A stretch of 64,000 nucleotides of DNA from positions 22,907,207 to 22,971,206 of the forward strand of contig NC_089983.1 of the NCBI RefSeq assembly GCF_036417845.1, given 5' to 3'. How positions within the stretch are numbered: the first letter of the stretch is position 1; each line of letters starts with the position of its first letter. Source of the DNA: Apteryx mantelli (Eukaryota; Chordata; Aves; Apterygiformes; Apterygidae). The translations under genes and the position numbers were made by a program. This document shows, in pieces, positions 1 to 13,695 of this stretch. Below the pieces are notes generated by a model, which saw only the letters and a list, made by a program, of their open reading frames with translations, was not told the origin of the DNA and did no database searches.

Positions 1-3000
1 TCTGTGGGTCAGCTATCAAGTGGTTATTTGCCTAATCCCACCCTTATCACCGCATGCATAGCATCACCATTAAGCTATGCTTTAGGGAAGAAATACACTA
101 ACACTGATCCTGCAAAAAACAAAAGTTACAAGCATCCGTAGCCTTGTGGAGCAAGAGTGAAGGCAAAGGCCACTGTCTCCATGTCAGGTGAGATCAGCTA
201 CAGGAGGGATGGGGACAGACCAACCTATGCCGCACTATGAACTTCCAGTACTTTGACTTCTCTTTGGATTTAATGGCAAAAGAAATGCCATATACGCAAT
301 GTCCTCATCATGGAGGGTAACAGACAGCTTTGTGTCAGCACATTGACGTTTTGGCCCATTAGCATGGAGGAGGCACTCCCAGTCAGAAACAGTGCTCTCA
401 GCTTGCTGCACTCTTAAAATAATATCTGGGAAAAACCGCAGTTCTCACTTTTAGCTCATTAAAAATGGAAACAAACTACTTTGCTGCCTTTGCAGCAAAG
501 ACAGACTGTTTGTGTTTTAATTAATCAGAATTAACTTTTGAAGTGGGTTATTTAGGCATCATCAAAACACATGCATTGCCCAACTGGTTTTCCCAGGCAG
601 ACAAGCTTCTAGCTTGTTTCTTATCCAGGAGAACAACTTTCCTAGGGTGAACCTCTCCCACATGCATTCAAAGTACACCTGCTTTCCTTACTGCCAATAT
701 CATGGGAGCAATGCAAGTATTGCATCACCTTCGGATCCTCTCAGAGGCAGGTATCTAGGCTGATCTAGCTGAACCCTCCAGATAAACAGACAGAGCAGGA
801 TCTGCTGTCACAGGTCTGGGGCTGCAATCACTCCCAAACTGATTGGGAACAGAAAATCTGTTCTGCTGAAGTCCCTCTCCAATAAACAGCTGCCTCAAAC
901 ATTGCCAGCAATTCCCTATAAGGAACTGGTGCAAGAAGGCAAACTGAGACAGATTTGCTTGGAGATCCTCAAAGCCTTATGGATGTTGCAACCAAAAATG
1001 GGCATTTCCAAGTCTAAGTCCATAGCCAGATTCCAGGGGAAAAAAAATAATCTTTTCTTTCACCAGCTTATGGCAAAATGGAGTTTACAGGAGCACTTAG
1101 CTGTCTTAAGCATCTTGCTAGGTGGTGTATATTAGGCTCACTCTAGTGAATTTTCTGAAAAATGTACACATAAGCTGATTAACATTTTCAGCGTAACTCA
1201 TTTCCAAGGACATAAAATCAAAATGTGACTAGCTTGTTACATGTGTTTCTACGAAAGAGAATCTGGGTTTTTTTAGGCAGGTGACAATATGCCAATACAA
1301 TTCTGCCACTTGCTTCCTATCAAGAGTTTCTCTCATTCATATGCCCAAAGGAAATATTCCCATTGGAAAAGGAAAAGAGCTAAAGAAAGGCTGAGAGTGG
1401 AGGAGAGCAACAGCATATTTTCACTGCAATCAGCGGTGTCCACCAGCAGGAGGTACGACCTTTACAGTTGGATAGAGGAAGCCAGAGTATGGGAACCGTG
1501 TGGGCTCTGCATACAAATAAACAGCTTTCAGAGTCATTCTGAGGCTATTCCTAGGCTGGAATAGGATGCGAGAGCAGAAGAGTGACTAAAAGAAATATAG
1601 CCTACTTAACATCCCAGCAGCTTGGCCTGCTACAGCCAGCCCACCTTCCCTAATGTACTAGGCAAGTTGCAAAAGTCTGCTCAGGGCTCTGCATATCTAA
1701 TAAACATAGGGTGGTGATATCAGGTATCTGTCCTACTTCAGTAGTTCCACCTAACTCTAAAGGCTTATTTGGAAACAATTTTGCATTGCATAAATACAGG
1801 ACACCAACAAACAGAAACCCCCAGAAGGATACTGGCACTGGTACTTACAAAAATAACCCACCAGGAACTAATATATGATCCCAAACATTATCTTATGAGC
1901 TGGGATATAATAAAAAACAATGACACACCATTGATCTAATTGGTCTGTTAAAGCCTAACAGTAGCAATTCTAATGTTAGTTTTCGATACAGGGAATGCAG
2001 GAGGTAAAAGGAGAAATTGCTGCAGGAAAGAGATGGAAAATAATAAATGAAAAAATATTCAAGAGTAGGGAAAGGAGTCAGTAAAAAAAAAAATTACAAT
2101 GCAAAATAAAAAATGCCAGAACTGGAGGCTGTCCCAAAAGTGAATTTCCCCAGTGCCAGTGAATACAAGAATATGCTAATAAGCAACACAAAAGTGAGTC
2201 TTCTGGCAGATTTGAAGTATTCACGCTTCTGCATAAGAAGAGATTTTGGTCCTGAAAGCCCCAGAGACACCTCAATGGTGACAAGCTATCAAGAACAAAA
2301 TTTCTCCTGAGTACTTGCATTCAACTCCAAGCACATCCAAAAATCTGAAAGTCTTCTCAGTTATCCATGGAGGAATCTACCTCATGCCAACACCTCAGAG
2401 TACTATGCATTTTAGCCAATATGTATTTAATGTAAGGAACTTAAACAGCTCTTTGAAAAGGAGAATTCCCAGTCAGCAGAGACAGGAGTCACTGTGGTAG
2501 GAGCAGCAGAGGCTGCCTGGCCCCCGAGAGTCTGTGCCCTGCCAGCCTGGGGCTTGGGGTCTCTTCCGCACAGAAGAAAGCAACCCAAGAATGGGTAAAG
2601 CAGATACATTTAAAGTGTCAGATATGTATTTTTTCCCAGCTCTTTGTTCCTTTTCCTGCAGAAAAATACACAAGTGGTATAGAAGATCAATTAGTTTATT
2701 TTTACATCCCCAGAGAAATTTTTCAGACCATTGCCAATGTCATCTGAAGATGGCATTTCCCTCATTTCATATACTTCAGAAATTTCACAGGATCATCATG
2801 TTAACTAGGATCTCTTGCTAGTTGACAAAGCATCTGTGTCCAGAGACTTCCCCAGCGCCAGCAGGCAACATTTGAAATCATTACATAGTACTGATGTGTA
2901 CCTGGCACCCTTAAAGTTCTCAGATCTGTTGCACCAAAAAATCAGAAGTCCTCTTTTGTGGCCAGTCCATAAGTGATGGGCATCATTAAAGCTATGCTAA

Positions 3001-6000
3001 TTTTCACCTAAAAGCGTCTGGCATAGATTCTTAGTTTACTGCATGAAGTCAGTCCTCACAAAACAAAAACATTCTTCAGTTGCAATTTTCAGAAGTATTG
3101 TACCTTAAAAAAAAAGAGCAGAATTAAGAGACCTACACCCATTCGTTCAGAACTTTCCCTTCACTATTTGTTGCAGTCTATTGTTAGCAAACAATAGAGA
3201 GGTTTACAAATATTTTTATGCAAGCCCTTTGTGATAAAAATAACTCCATTCACATTACAAAGTGCAACAGTATTCTCATTCCTCCTCCCCAGCTTGTGTA
3301 TTTGAGCAAGTCTTGCTGTCCTTGTAAGCTTTCCCCCAAAGCATTGACGAGCACACAAATGACAGAGCTGAAAGAATAAGCTTACTGTTTTGCATGCACA
3401 CACAGCCAAAGTGAAAATTAGGATTTGTGTTTGATGTTGGGGCTGAATTGAAGTGATCCAAGTGTTCCTTTCCAACTCTATTATTTATGACAAGCAGTAT
3501 ATTATTGACCAGTGAACATACAATAATAATGTAATTAGCTTTCACTTAAACAATTACCTAGTTGTCATTTCCGATCTGAATGCAGGAAGCAGCAAAGACT
3601 TGAGGGCAAAGGGCTGGAATTACAGGCACGGCTCACTGCTAGGAGCTGCGTTAACCCTATGCAGGTACATTTTCAGATACAGCAAGCAGTCAGATGCAGC
3701 CTGTAACAGTACCCAGAGGAAGACAACATTTCTATATTCATTAACATTTGTGAAGTTTTCATTAAACCCAGACTGAGTCTGTTGGTATGAATCTCTCACC
3801 CAGTCTCATGCCTCAGCACACAGATTATCCACCAGCTCCTGCTTACCGGGATCATCTGGAGCAAGCCTCAGGTTTTAGTGAATCAAGGAGCTCATTCCTT
3901 GCCTTCTCAACTCTAATTTCAAAGTGGAAAGACCCACCACCCAGTCTTCTGTTGCACATACAGCAAAATCTATGACTGATGCACAGCCAGTTATCTTGGT
4001 CACTGGCATTGTGGTAGCTAGCTCAGTTCTAACACCAATGAATACACCCATTTCCTATTAATGTTTTTACTGACATTTTTTGCAATAGTGTGGGGAACCA
4101 ACCATCTTTAGTTCTATCTAAAGACAGATATCTCTAATCTACCTTTAAATGTTTTGTCTAAAAGCTACTCTAGTTTGGTGTAGCTGGAGGGGAAAAACAC
4201 ATCCATAATTGGTATAACAATATTAATGATCAATGGCATATCAACAAGAAAAATGTATGCAGTCTAGATATGATTATACTGGCTACATACAACTTACTGT
4301 TAACAGGGAACTGGTTAAAGGTTTTCTAGGAAGAGAATTTCTTAGGGCTGATCCAAAAGAAACATTAAGAACATTCAGTAAATCGAAAAATTCATCCAAG
4401 GCCATAATATACCTTTTGTTTGCAGGCATTGTGTGCGAAGGCAAGCAGCACTTGGTTAGCATGTGGGGAAAGAGTGTCCAAAAACTTTTCTAGAATCAGA
4501 AAGGAGATCTTTTACTACAGAGAAGAACATGCTAACAAAAGGCACCTGAAAGCCCATTTGGTCAGTCACTGGCTCCTGCTGCGCTCCTCTGCAGAGGCCA
4601 TCCTCTGCCAGCCAGAGGGAGATGCAAACTCCAGGCTTTCTGGGCAGGGCACGCAGAGAAAGGCGGCTCTAGTCCCACATGAGCCTCATCACTGCACACT
4701 TGCCAATTTTTTTTTTCACTTTTGGAAATAGCAACAGAAGTCCCCCCAAACTCAGGGATTTAGAAAAAGTTTTCCCAGCTGTGATCACTTATTCAGAGCA
4801 GTACAGTAGTGACAAGCCTTAAAAATTTAGCGGATAAAATTATGATCTAAATCAAGAACTACAGCTTATAATTTCCCCATCTTATATTGTAGGGCCTAGC
4901 TCCTTATTGTTTTAATTTAGAAACAAGATTAGTACCAACTGTGTTTAGGTTTTTACCCTTGCTCAAAGAAAGTTATATAATGTTTCAGGAAATGAGTTCA
5001 AGTGAAAAATAACAACCTCTTTCATATGAAGTTAAGTGCTCAGGAAAGATTCTGGTTTGTCAGTTCTGGAATCTTATGTTTATTCAAGGCAGACGGAGCA
5101 CAGGCAGCAAAAAGCAAGAGTCCTCAACTATAATACCAAAGGACCAGTCTAGGGTTAAAAAAATTATTTTCAAGCCATGTCAGTTTTTAAAGTTCTGTAA
5201 AGCTGCCAAGCCAGGTGTCACTTATAATAGTAGTGATTTTTGTCATGATGGTGCTCATCTACTAGCATCTCAGTGGCAACTACTACAAATTAATCTTTTA
5301 GAGACAGAAGTATTATGGTACAGGCATATTAAGTACAATATTAAGAAAACAAAAAGAGACATTTAAAAAGAATAATGTTCATGACAAACAGCCATACCAC
5401 AGGGAACATCCCTGGGTGTTTCAAGATATATGACTAACTTGTAAGATACAAGAAACAGCAGCTACAGGGAGTACAATGCAAGCGCTGAGCACCATTGTTT
5501 TTGAAATTAATGTTTATCAGTTTTCCATGAATCACCAACTGCACTTTAAACAGTGTTTGTATCCTTCAACAGACTATAAATATATCCAGTTTATTTAGCT
5601 GTTCCGGGGAAAGCCGTGAAGAGGGTGACATTTGTTCTTAATATGTAGCAATGATGAAGAGTTGTTGCAGGACAAACATTTTCCTTTTCCTAGATGTGAA
5701 TGAATTCTTCTGTATGCTGTCACATCCCTTTCTGACGGAAGAGAGCCTTATCAGTCTCTCTGCAATAACACTCCTTACATTGTTTTGACTAGACTTTTTC
5801 CTCTTCTAATGACTACAGCTTACAATCTATCATGCTGGTTATATGGGTTTGTATTCTATAACACCTTTACCTCCAAAGCTCAGTGTGATCACTAGGCCAA
5901 TAGCATACAAAGTTTAAATGGGCATAAATCCATTTCAGTCAACAGACCGATAAAAGCTTTTGCTGGTATTTCACAAATGTGAGTTGCCTTGCACTTAGGG

Positions 6001-9000
6001 CAATGTTCAGGCCAGGTAAACTTTTTCCTCCAAGGTAGGAAACAAAACAAAGTAGTGAATTGACTTGCCCAGTATCACACAGTAGGACCAACCCCCAAAG
6101 CTCTTGGTATCAATCCTTTCCTACACCACATTCTCACAGGGAAAAAGAGCTGATATCGAAATTGGAGATCCAAACTAAAGAGCAACATGAAACTCTGAGT
6201 AGCCGCTAGACAACAGACCACTGTTTGGATCTCCATGCCCACTCGCTTTCTCGCAGCATTCAAGAGAATGCAAAAAGTTATTGTGCTTTGAACTTAGCAG
6301 ACTCCTTTCTTATATAGTGGGATAAACTTGAAATCCATACATCAAATTCATTGTATTCAAGCATAAAAAGTTACCCAAGAATGAATTTGAACTAATGTAT
6401 CCTTATCATATTACCAAAAGAAAGGAAAATCAAATGTTTAAACAGAAAACAAATGAGTCCTCTGCATGACAACAGAATTAAGGAACCTGCACACTTCAGA
6501 CCAGATGACTGAGAAAAAATTAAGAGTTCAAAACAAAAGATAAGAGAGGCTACATTTCTAGAGTTATCTGAACTCTACCCCTTCAGTTGTCTATTTTCTA
6601 AGCATTGTTAAGAGGAATAATTTAATGTGAAATATGCCATCTAGCTTTATCTTAAGTCAGTTCTTTTACCCTCCCTCTCTTCATAAACATTGTTACCTAC
6701 TTTTTCTGTTCAGCTCCTCACACACTATCAATTCAATTCACAGGAACCTGTGCCATTCTCTTTTGGTTTTGCTTCACATATAGCTCCATGCCCTATAAGC
6801 TTTCACTTGATTTTCAGGTTCACAGTAGCCACAATTGCTGTCTTCAGCACCCTTCCTAAAAAGTGTAATTTCAAGAGAGTACATTTTAGCTTCTTTGAAA
6901 TCACTCTTAAAATGCTTCCCTACTCAACCTGGCATATTGCCAAGTAAATCAATGCTACCTCTCCATCACAGTTGTTTGATTCAGGTCAGATCTTCAAAAA
7001 CCTGAAAGATACTTTGAACAGCGATAGAAGACTGCTGTATCAGACTGTCCTTGATGTGCTGTACCACTCTTGCTTTGTAGGAGACAGGCACAGGAATGTC
7101 TATGAAGAAGTGAACAGAGAATTACAAGAAAACCAAACTGAACTGTACATGTTTTTCTACCATGGATCAATACAGCATCCAAAAAACCCCAGTGTTTTTG
7201 GAAAAAGTAATAGTAACATGCTGTGCGTATACCTCTGAAAATAGTCAGGTCATAGCTCTACAGTAAGTACACACACTTAACAGGCTCAAAAAACCTTTAA
7301 AACGAGAGATTGTGCTTTTCCTTCTTCAACAAATTACTCTATGGGGCAAAATAGGTTCTTAAGTATTTTAGATTTACAGTCTACTAAGTGGTAGGTCTAA
7401 ACTTCTTTTTTGTTGGGGGGGGGGGCACAGAGAAGGGGGCATTTGTATCAAGAATGGTAACTGGACACTATACTTACTTCTTCTGGGCAACCTATGTACC
7501 TTTGGGATGGACTTTCTAAACAGACCAAATCCCAGCATTTGCAGGCTGCTGCTATCACTGCTCCAGCAGACTGAGCACACAGACATCTTTCCTTCCTGCT
7601 GTGGCTGTCGGAAAGTGCCTGGGTTTCTGCATTTGTCAGCCTAAGTGAACCTTGTTGTTCTCATTAATTGCACCAGCAGGGTATATCAAACAGCTGTTTC
7701 AGAGGGAAGAGAAGTGAAAAGGGATAATATGAAAGGGGAGTCCAGTGTAATGAATAAAGTAGCTCTATTTTAGCCTGTTCATGTTCTTGTTGGCATGTGT
7801 TAGCAGGAAGAAGCAACAGAAGTAACACCCTTAGTATACACACAGCTACTAAAATCCTGGTGAGCTTCAGTAATAAAACATATATATCCAGTTCATATTG
7901 TATCAATATTGAATTCATATCCCTGTCCTAGGATTTTGCAGTCCCAGTGGAGAATCGAGGAATTTTTGGCCAAGCCCAGGTTGGAGATACCAATGCTGTT
8001 CAGACAACTGCTTGAACAGAGGTGAGCAGTCATGGTCACTAAAGAGAAACACCCAAAAACAAACACCAAGAAGGGGGAACACCTTCCTTCAAACTGACAT
8101 GATTCATCACAAACGTAATTTCCCCAGATTTCAACTAAAACAACAAAGAATGTTTAGTACCTGAAAATATGACTGAAACAAGAGTTAGAGATAAAATTAA
8201 CTGAAGTGCCTTCTTACCTTTGTTGCTTATTTTTTCCCCCTCTTCCTTCACCTACTCTAGCAGGACATGAAGCCTCTAGAAATGGCAAGTTCTGCTTTAT
8301 TTGTGCATGTGTTTCTAGAAACAGCCCCAACCAAGGGTATCATACACCTCCATAGGGATCAGGCCCATGGAGATCAGTCTAGAGCCAGGCAGGGCTGAAA
8401 CCCAGCACTGCTACAGCATCACCAGGACAGGGACTAGCAGCCCCCAGACTGAGCTTAAATAGAGAGAGAGAGAGAGATGGATGGGGGGCCCAGGTGGGGC
8501 TGCTCAGGGCCTATAAGGTCTATTAGTGCCCCTAGGCCCCTGGCAAATACATGTTGTCTGTGCTTGGAAAATTACCTGCTGTTGGAATGAAGAGTTCCTC
8601 ACTTCCATCCTTCTAGTTTCAGAAGGTATTTTTCCTGTGAACATAGATGAGGGAATCCTGTTTTCTGGTCTATGGCAATGAAAGCCACTAAGTGAAAGAA
8701 ACTTTTGAATAGGCCAAAAGATTTTAGAAACCCAAGTGTCACTACTTTTCAGTGAAACTTCTACTGTTAAATTCTTTAGATAAATCTCATCCAGAGCAAA
8801 AAAGATTTCTAGAACAGGGAAGAGAGGAGGGGGCTGTTGTATAGACATGTGCTAAGAGACATATCCTGTGTCTAGTTTCCATGAGGTATGCTTAAAGATG
8901 TCCCTTTTCCCAACAAAATCTTTCTATCCTTTCACCAGCACCCCCAAATCCCCTGAAAAGCAGCAGTTAAATGATTTTCAACCCAGCTGAGGGGACACAA

Positions 9001-9400
9001 ACAAATCACATGTCCGTATGATCATAATAGGGAGAAAACAAGAAAATGAAAGGACGGAAGAACAGAGCTGAAGGCATAATTCGAGGCAGTGAGAAAGAAA
9101 CCTTCCCCAGTGGGGAATGATCTTCTGTGTCCCAGCAATACAAAACAGCCTTGTGCTCTGCGTGTGGTTTGCTTCCTTCCCGCAGCCAGGCCCTTGCAGC
9201 CGCCGGCTTTGTTGGGTGCACACTCACCACAGCACGGAGCTTGGGTGACCATGACAGCCCTCCAGGCTGCCTTCTGCAATGCATGGTATTTCCTGGCCAT
9301 AAATGTCCTTTTGTACATCCAAAATAAGCTGTGCATTCTCTCTTTAAAAGTATCCCTCTGTCACTGTGTTATTAAAATAACATCAATGTCACTGCAATCC
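1..9400. other. Intergenic DNA, no gene supported
   Basis: I see no coding exon, RNA gene or clear transposon in this stretch. Open frames here are short (about 115 residues or fewer), lie in all frames and show no domain or compositional bias. Visible structure is limited to simple sequence: an 11-G run at 7415-7425 and an (AG)n tract at 8461-8476. By synteny with other amniotes this is the far upstream flank of NEUROD1, toward ITPRID2, which is expected outside the window. Unannotated distal regulatory elements are possible but cannot be shown without cross-species alignment. Confidence 0.7.
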
Positions 9401-9419
9401 GAGCACAGTCTAGGGGTTA

Positions 9420-10260
9420 ACAGTTAGGCTCTGCTGTCAATTAGCAAGCAAAACGTGAATGAAACAAGAGCAAATTGTCTAACTTCATCAGTGTTGTTTT
9501 TCTCTTCTTCCCCCAGATAATAATACCTCAAAATAGAATGGCTTATTAACCACAGACCAGAAGGTTAATAAGTACATCAACAAAACAAATGTACTAAATT
9601 AAACCAATGCATTAACATTCATTAGTATTTCACTGTTGATTCCCAAACATGCTGCTATTGCTATTGTGTTATTATCAGGCAATAATTGTTATGTCAAAAG
9701 ATAGGACCCATATGGTTCAACGAGTTCCTCCGGGAGTTTCTTCTATATGAAAGTCAATCAAAAATAGGATTCTATAAGGAAAGACTTGGACGCAGGAGAT
9801 CTGCTGTCAGTATATCCAGCCCATATTAGAGACACAACTGACGGTTAAAAGAGAAGTTTTTAAATTTAAGGAAAAAAGTGAGAGTTAGGAAACCATCTGC
9901 AAAATTGGCAGGTTTGTTCACAGTGCATAACACTCAGCATGCAAGTTTTTGCTAGACTGGATCCTGCCATCCTTGCAATAGGAAATACCTTCTAAACACT
10001 TGGGGAAAATTCAAACTACATATATAGTTTACTATCCATAATAATCAAGATTCCTGATTCGAGTGAGCTAAAAAGTGCCATTTTGAACAGCATTTACCCT
10101 CCAAAATACCCATAATCATTAGATGAAGCCTAAATAGGTACAAGGCAGCTAATTTACTACATTGTATATACCAGGTATACTTTTCTGCCATCAAACATTA
10201 AATCGTGTCTTAAAACTCAGGTCTTCCTGATAAATATTAATCAAAGTAATTAACTTTTGA
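9420..10260. other. AT-rich segment with homeobox/HNF1-like sites
   Basis: This stretch has no gene. It is AT-rich and not low-complexity, with many ATTA/TTAAT cores. It contains a perfect inverted repeat, CTTATTAACC at 9542-9551 and GGTTAATAAG at 9563-9572, with an 11-nt spacer. GTTAAT is the half-site of HNF1-type POU-homeodomain factors. Whether it is a conserved enhancer is inference only. Confidence 0.3.
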
Positions 10261-11900
10261 GATCTTGTAACATGCAAGATGTACAAATCTCTCAGCTGCT
10301 TCTTTTCCTTCAGTCACCCTGGTCTCTGCTTATCTCCCGACCATGCTGCTGCAGGGAGTTTGTATGCACAGTACCACAGCAGCTCGCAGAGAGCACACGC
10401 TTCTACACAACAAGAAGTGTTTTGCTAGTGCTTCTCTGCGTTCTCTCTTTTTCTTTTTTCTCTTGTATCTTTGCTTCCTCTTTTTTTCCCCACAGCCGTT
10501 CCTTCCACCTAAGGCTACAGCAAAGCTGGGTTCTTGCTAGTTTGCTCTGACCTTCCCCTTGCCCCTGGCCACGCTGCAGGCCTGCACAGCTTCAAGCAGC
10601 CACTGAGCGCCTTTACCTTTGGCTGACTCATGCTTTCAGTGAGGTTTTTATTATTATTATTGTTGTTGATTTGTGGGGGTTTGGTGAGCCATATGCATTA
10701 GCGGAAACTGTAACTTCACGGTTTTGAAGCAACACTTGGATTACATCGCTGCCTTTGTATTTTAACATATCCTTTGCAAGTTCATTTAAAATTACTACGT
10801 GCTCTTTACTTCACTATTTTAATAGCACAAGCTGTTTTGACTAGCTCTATCTCACTGTTCTATCTGCAGCTTTGTATTTAACAGGCATACTGGTTGTGAA
10901 AAGAGTTGCGTAAGCTGGTTTCTATGGTAGGTTTCTATTCACCATCTGCTTGACCGAAAAATATCTTTTTCAGTTAACACACTGGGTCTGGTGTTTTCAT
11001 CTTTTGTTTCTTTCCAGATGCAATCTCATAAATATAGGACAGACTGCGAGCCTCTGTGGGGGAAGGACAGTCCTTTTAAAATAGCCCTTTTACCCGTCTA
11101 AGAAATGCATTGTCCCCACTTGAACATTTGCAGGAAACTTATGCCCTGAAAAGTCTCTTCCCCTGTACCCAGCTGCTTTCCATGGCACTTCTTTATCATA
11201 AAGAAGATAAAACTGTAAGCCTCTTTCTATATATACATTCATCCTGTTTCTGGGCTGGTTTCCTAAGGAAACAAGTGCTCTGTGCTCACCGTCGGCTTGT
11301 TCCCCTGCCTCCCTCATAACTGTTGATTCACTGGCCGACTCCTGTCCTGGGCTGAAGAGTGGGCAGCATATTTGGTTCCCACACATTTCATAGGAACGCA
11401 GCTGGGAAAGGAGAGAGACCTATTAATGACCCCAATGAGAGATGGGCCAGAGCGCAAGCCCACCCCTTACTAGACACCAGGGAGACCACACGGGACAGAG
11501 ATGTTATGAATACCCTATTCATGGAAAATTGCTTTAAATGGAACTGACAGTTTAGCAGACACAAATACAACCAAACCAGCAGTGCCAGTCCATAGGAAAC
11601 TGCTCACGGGACTGCCTGTTTCCAGCAAATCTCTCTGGCTAATAATACCAAGCAGCAGATCAGGCAAGTGGAGCCTTTCTGGAAGGGCCTGGACGAGCAG
11701 CAGCACAAGTGGCACGACTGATGCATGACGAGCTGTGGATTTTTGGATGACAGAAAACCACAGTTCTCAGGAGGAAAGGCTTCTGCTTTCCACAGCTGCA
11801 TGCGGCAGTGGAAAGGTCAGCCTGTAAGACCATGGGTTAACAGTCAGAAAAGCTGAGAGCAGGCAAGCAGTGTGCATACCCCGAAGCAGTGTACAACCTG
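10261..11900. other. Intergenic DNA, nothing recognised
   Basis: There is no gene, repeat family or regulatory motif cluster that I can support. A pyrimidine-rich patch lies near 10438-10505. ORFs here are short and overlap on both strands, as expected by chance. Confidence 0.6.
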
Positions 11901-11919
11901 TGATTCATCTGCACACCCA

Positions 11920-12340
11920 CCGCTGCGCGTTGGTACCGCACCGGGGGATAAGCAATAGCGAGGGCTGGCGATTAACTTCAGCGACCATTTCACAGAGCAG
12001 CCACGTGAACAAAGACCTGCCTGAAATAATGTGCGCAAAGAGGCCGCGGGCAGCGCTCCGCCTCGGCTGCCCCCGGCCTGCAAAGCAGGATGTTCCCCAC
12101 ACACCACCTTTTCCTGCCATTCAGCGGTGAGGACGGACGGCCGCACGCTGGTGCCGGGCAGCGCGCTTCTGCCTCGAGCGATTTGGCAGTGCAGCCCATC
12201 AAGCTCCTGGGCAACAAGCAAAGCCAGAGTCACTTCCAAGGAGGAGGGGAAGCCATCCCCGACAGCGCGCTCAAGCGGAGCCGGAGGAGTTAGGGGGCAG
12301 CTGTGGTGAGGAAGGGCGCCCGCCCCTTTACCAACGCTTT
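11920..12340. other. Isolated CpG-rich patch in gene desert
   Basis: About 400 bp with clearly raised G+C and many CpG dinucleotides, in an otherwise AT-leaning desert. ORFs run in several frames on both strands (up to 131 codons, minus strand). None resembles a known protein, and the overlap is what GC-rich DNA produces by chance. It could be an orphan CpG island serving as an enhancer or lncRNA promoter, or a decayed GC-rich repeat. Confidence 0.4.
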
Positions 12341-13408
12341 CTTGGACACCTGCCTTGGGATTTATTAATGCTCATAGGAGCACAGACCAGGTCGTAACGA
12401 GCCACATGGAGACTCCTCAGGCGCTGTCTGTCCTCCCAATTTCTGCCAACGTTTAATGCATTCGAGTGTCAGTGACATAGGTGCTCTTCGTGTGGGTCCT
12501 TACGAGCAGCGCTGTACTGGGTAACAGCCCATCAAGGCCATGATGGGAGGGTGAGGGAAATCCCCTACTCCCAGCCTAGTCTGAGCCTTCGCCACTGCCC
12601 CTGCCTCTCCGCAGGTCTGCATGCCAGATCACTTGTAAGCATCCGGAGCAAGGGAGAAGTCACCAGAGAAGGTGGGGTGAGGGCCCAGACACCTTGTTTA
12701 CCCAGAGAGTTTGAGAAACCTCTCAGTGGTTGTGCAGCTTATCCCAAATTAAGTTCAAGCACCACAGAAACTGCTGGTTATTCAGAACCCATTGGTTTTC
12801 CTTAGTTCTCCTTGCTGAAGGATGTATTTTCACTGCTACAGTCAGAGCTAACTCACCCAACTCCTAGCAGCAGTCTGGGCGTAAGGGACGGACTTTCACC
12901 AGGTAAGCAAGTCCATCTGGAGCTCGCCAAGGCCATGGAAAAAGTGCTCTGATACCAAAGTTATTCCTTAAACAAAATAGCTGGGGTACCTCTATGCTAT
13001 GTGGCTGCTCGCAGAGCTTACGCAGACTAAGTTGCTCCTGAAAAAGTTTCTTTGGCGTCTGTAATTCACAGTCAAAAGTACACAATGACCATTTGGGTGA
13101 AAGCATATTTTGGTCTCATATGCTATTCCCTCAGCCATGGCTCACTGCTATCTCATTTTGCCTGAGAGAAATATTACATATGCTTCAAGAATAGCAGAGA
13201 CACACTGTTGAACCTTTTAATAACTTAACAGTAGTTTACTAGCAGAATGAAAGGCATGAATACAGAGCTTTTCAGACCTTTCGCATTTCTGAAAAATGTA
13301 GAGAATCAGCTACAAGAGACATATTTCCTGTTGGATAAGCCCTCAGGGGGATCTCTCAACATGCTGACTAGATCCAGCACAGACAACCTGGCAGGATTTG
13401 CCTCGTCT
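12341..13408. other. Intergenic DNA, nothing recognised
   Basis: No gene or repeat family is recognised between the CpG-rich patch and the pyrimidine microsatellite. Confidence 0.6.
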
Positions 13409-13695
13409 CCCTTCTTCCCTTCCCTTCCCTTCCCTTCCCTTCCCTTCCCTTCCCTTCCCTTCCCTTCCCTTCCCTTCCCTTCCCTTCCCTTTCTCTTCTC
13501 TTCTCTTCTCTTCTCTTCTCTTCTCTTCTCTTCTCTTCTCTTCTCTTCTCTTCTCTTCTCTTCTCTTCTCTTCTCTTTTCTCTTCTCTTCTCTTCTCTTC
13601 TCTTCTCTTCTCTTCTCTTTTCTCTTCTCTTCTCTTCTCTTCTCTTCTCTTCTCTTTTCTCTTCTCTTCTCTTCTCTTCTCTTCTCTTCTCTCTT
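13409..13695. repeat. Long homopyrimidine microsatellite (CCCTT)n then (TTCTC)n
   Basis: A nearly pure C/T tract of about 285 bp. The first part (about 13416-13490) is (CCCTT)n. The second (13491-13694) is (TTCTC)n, broken by slightly longer TTTT steps near 13575, 13617 and 13654. The complementary strand is pure purine, so mirror-repeat triplex (H-DNA) is possible. The 159-162-codon ORFs on both strands here are artefacts of the repeat. Tract length is probably polymorphic and prone to assembly error. Confidence 0.97.
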
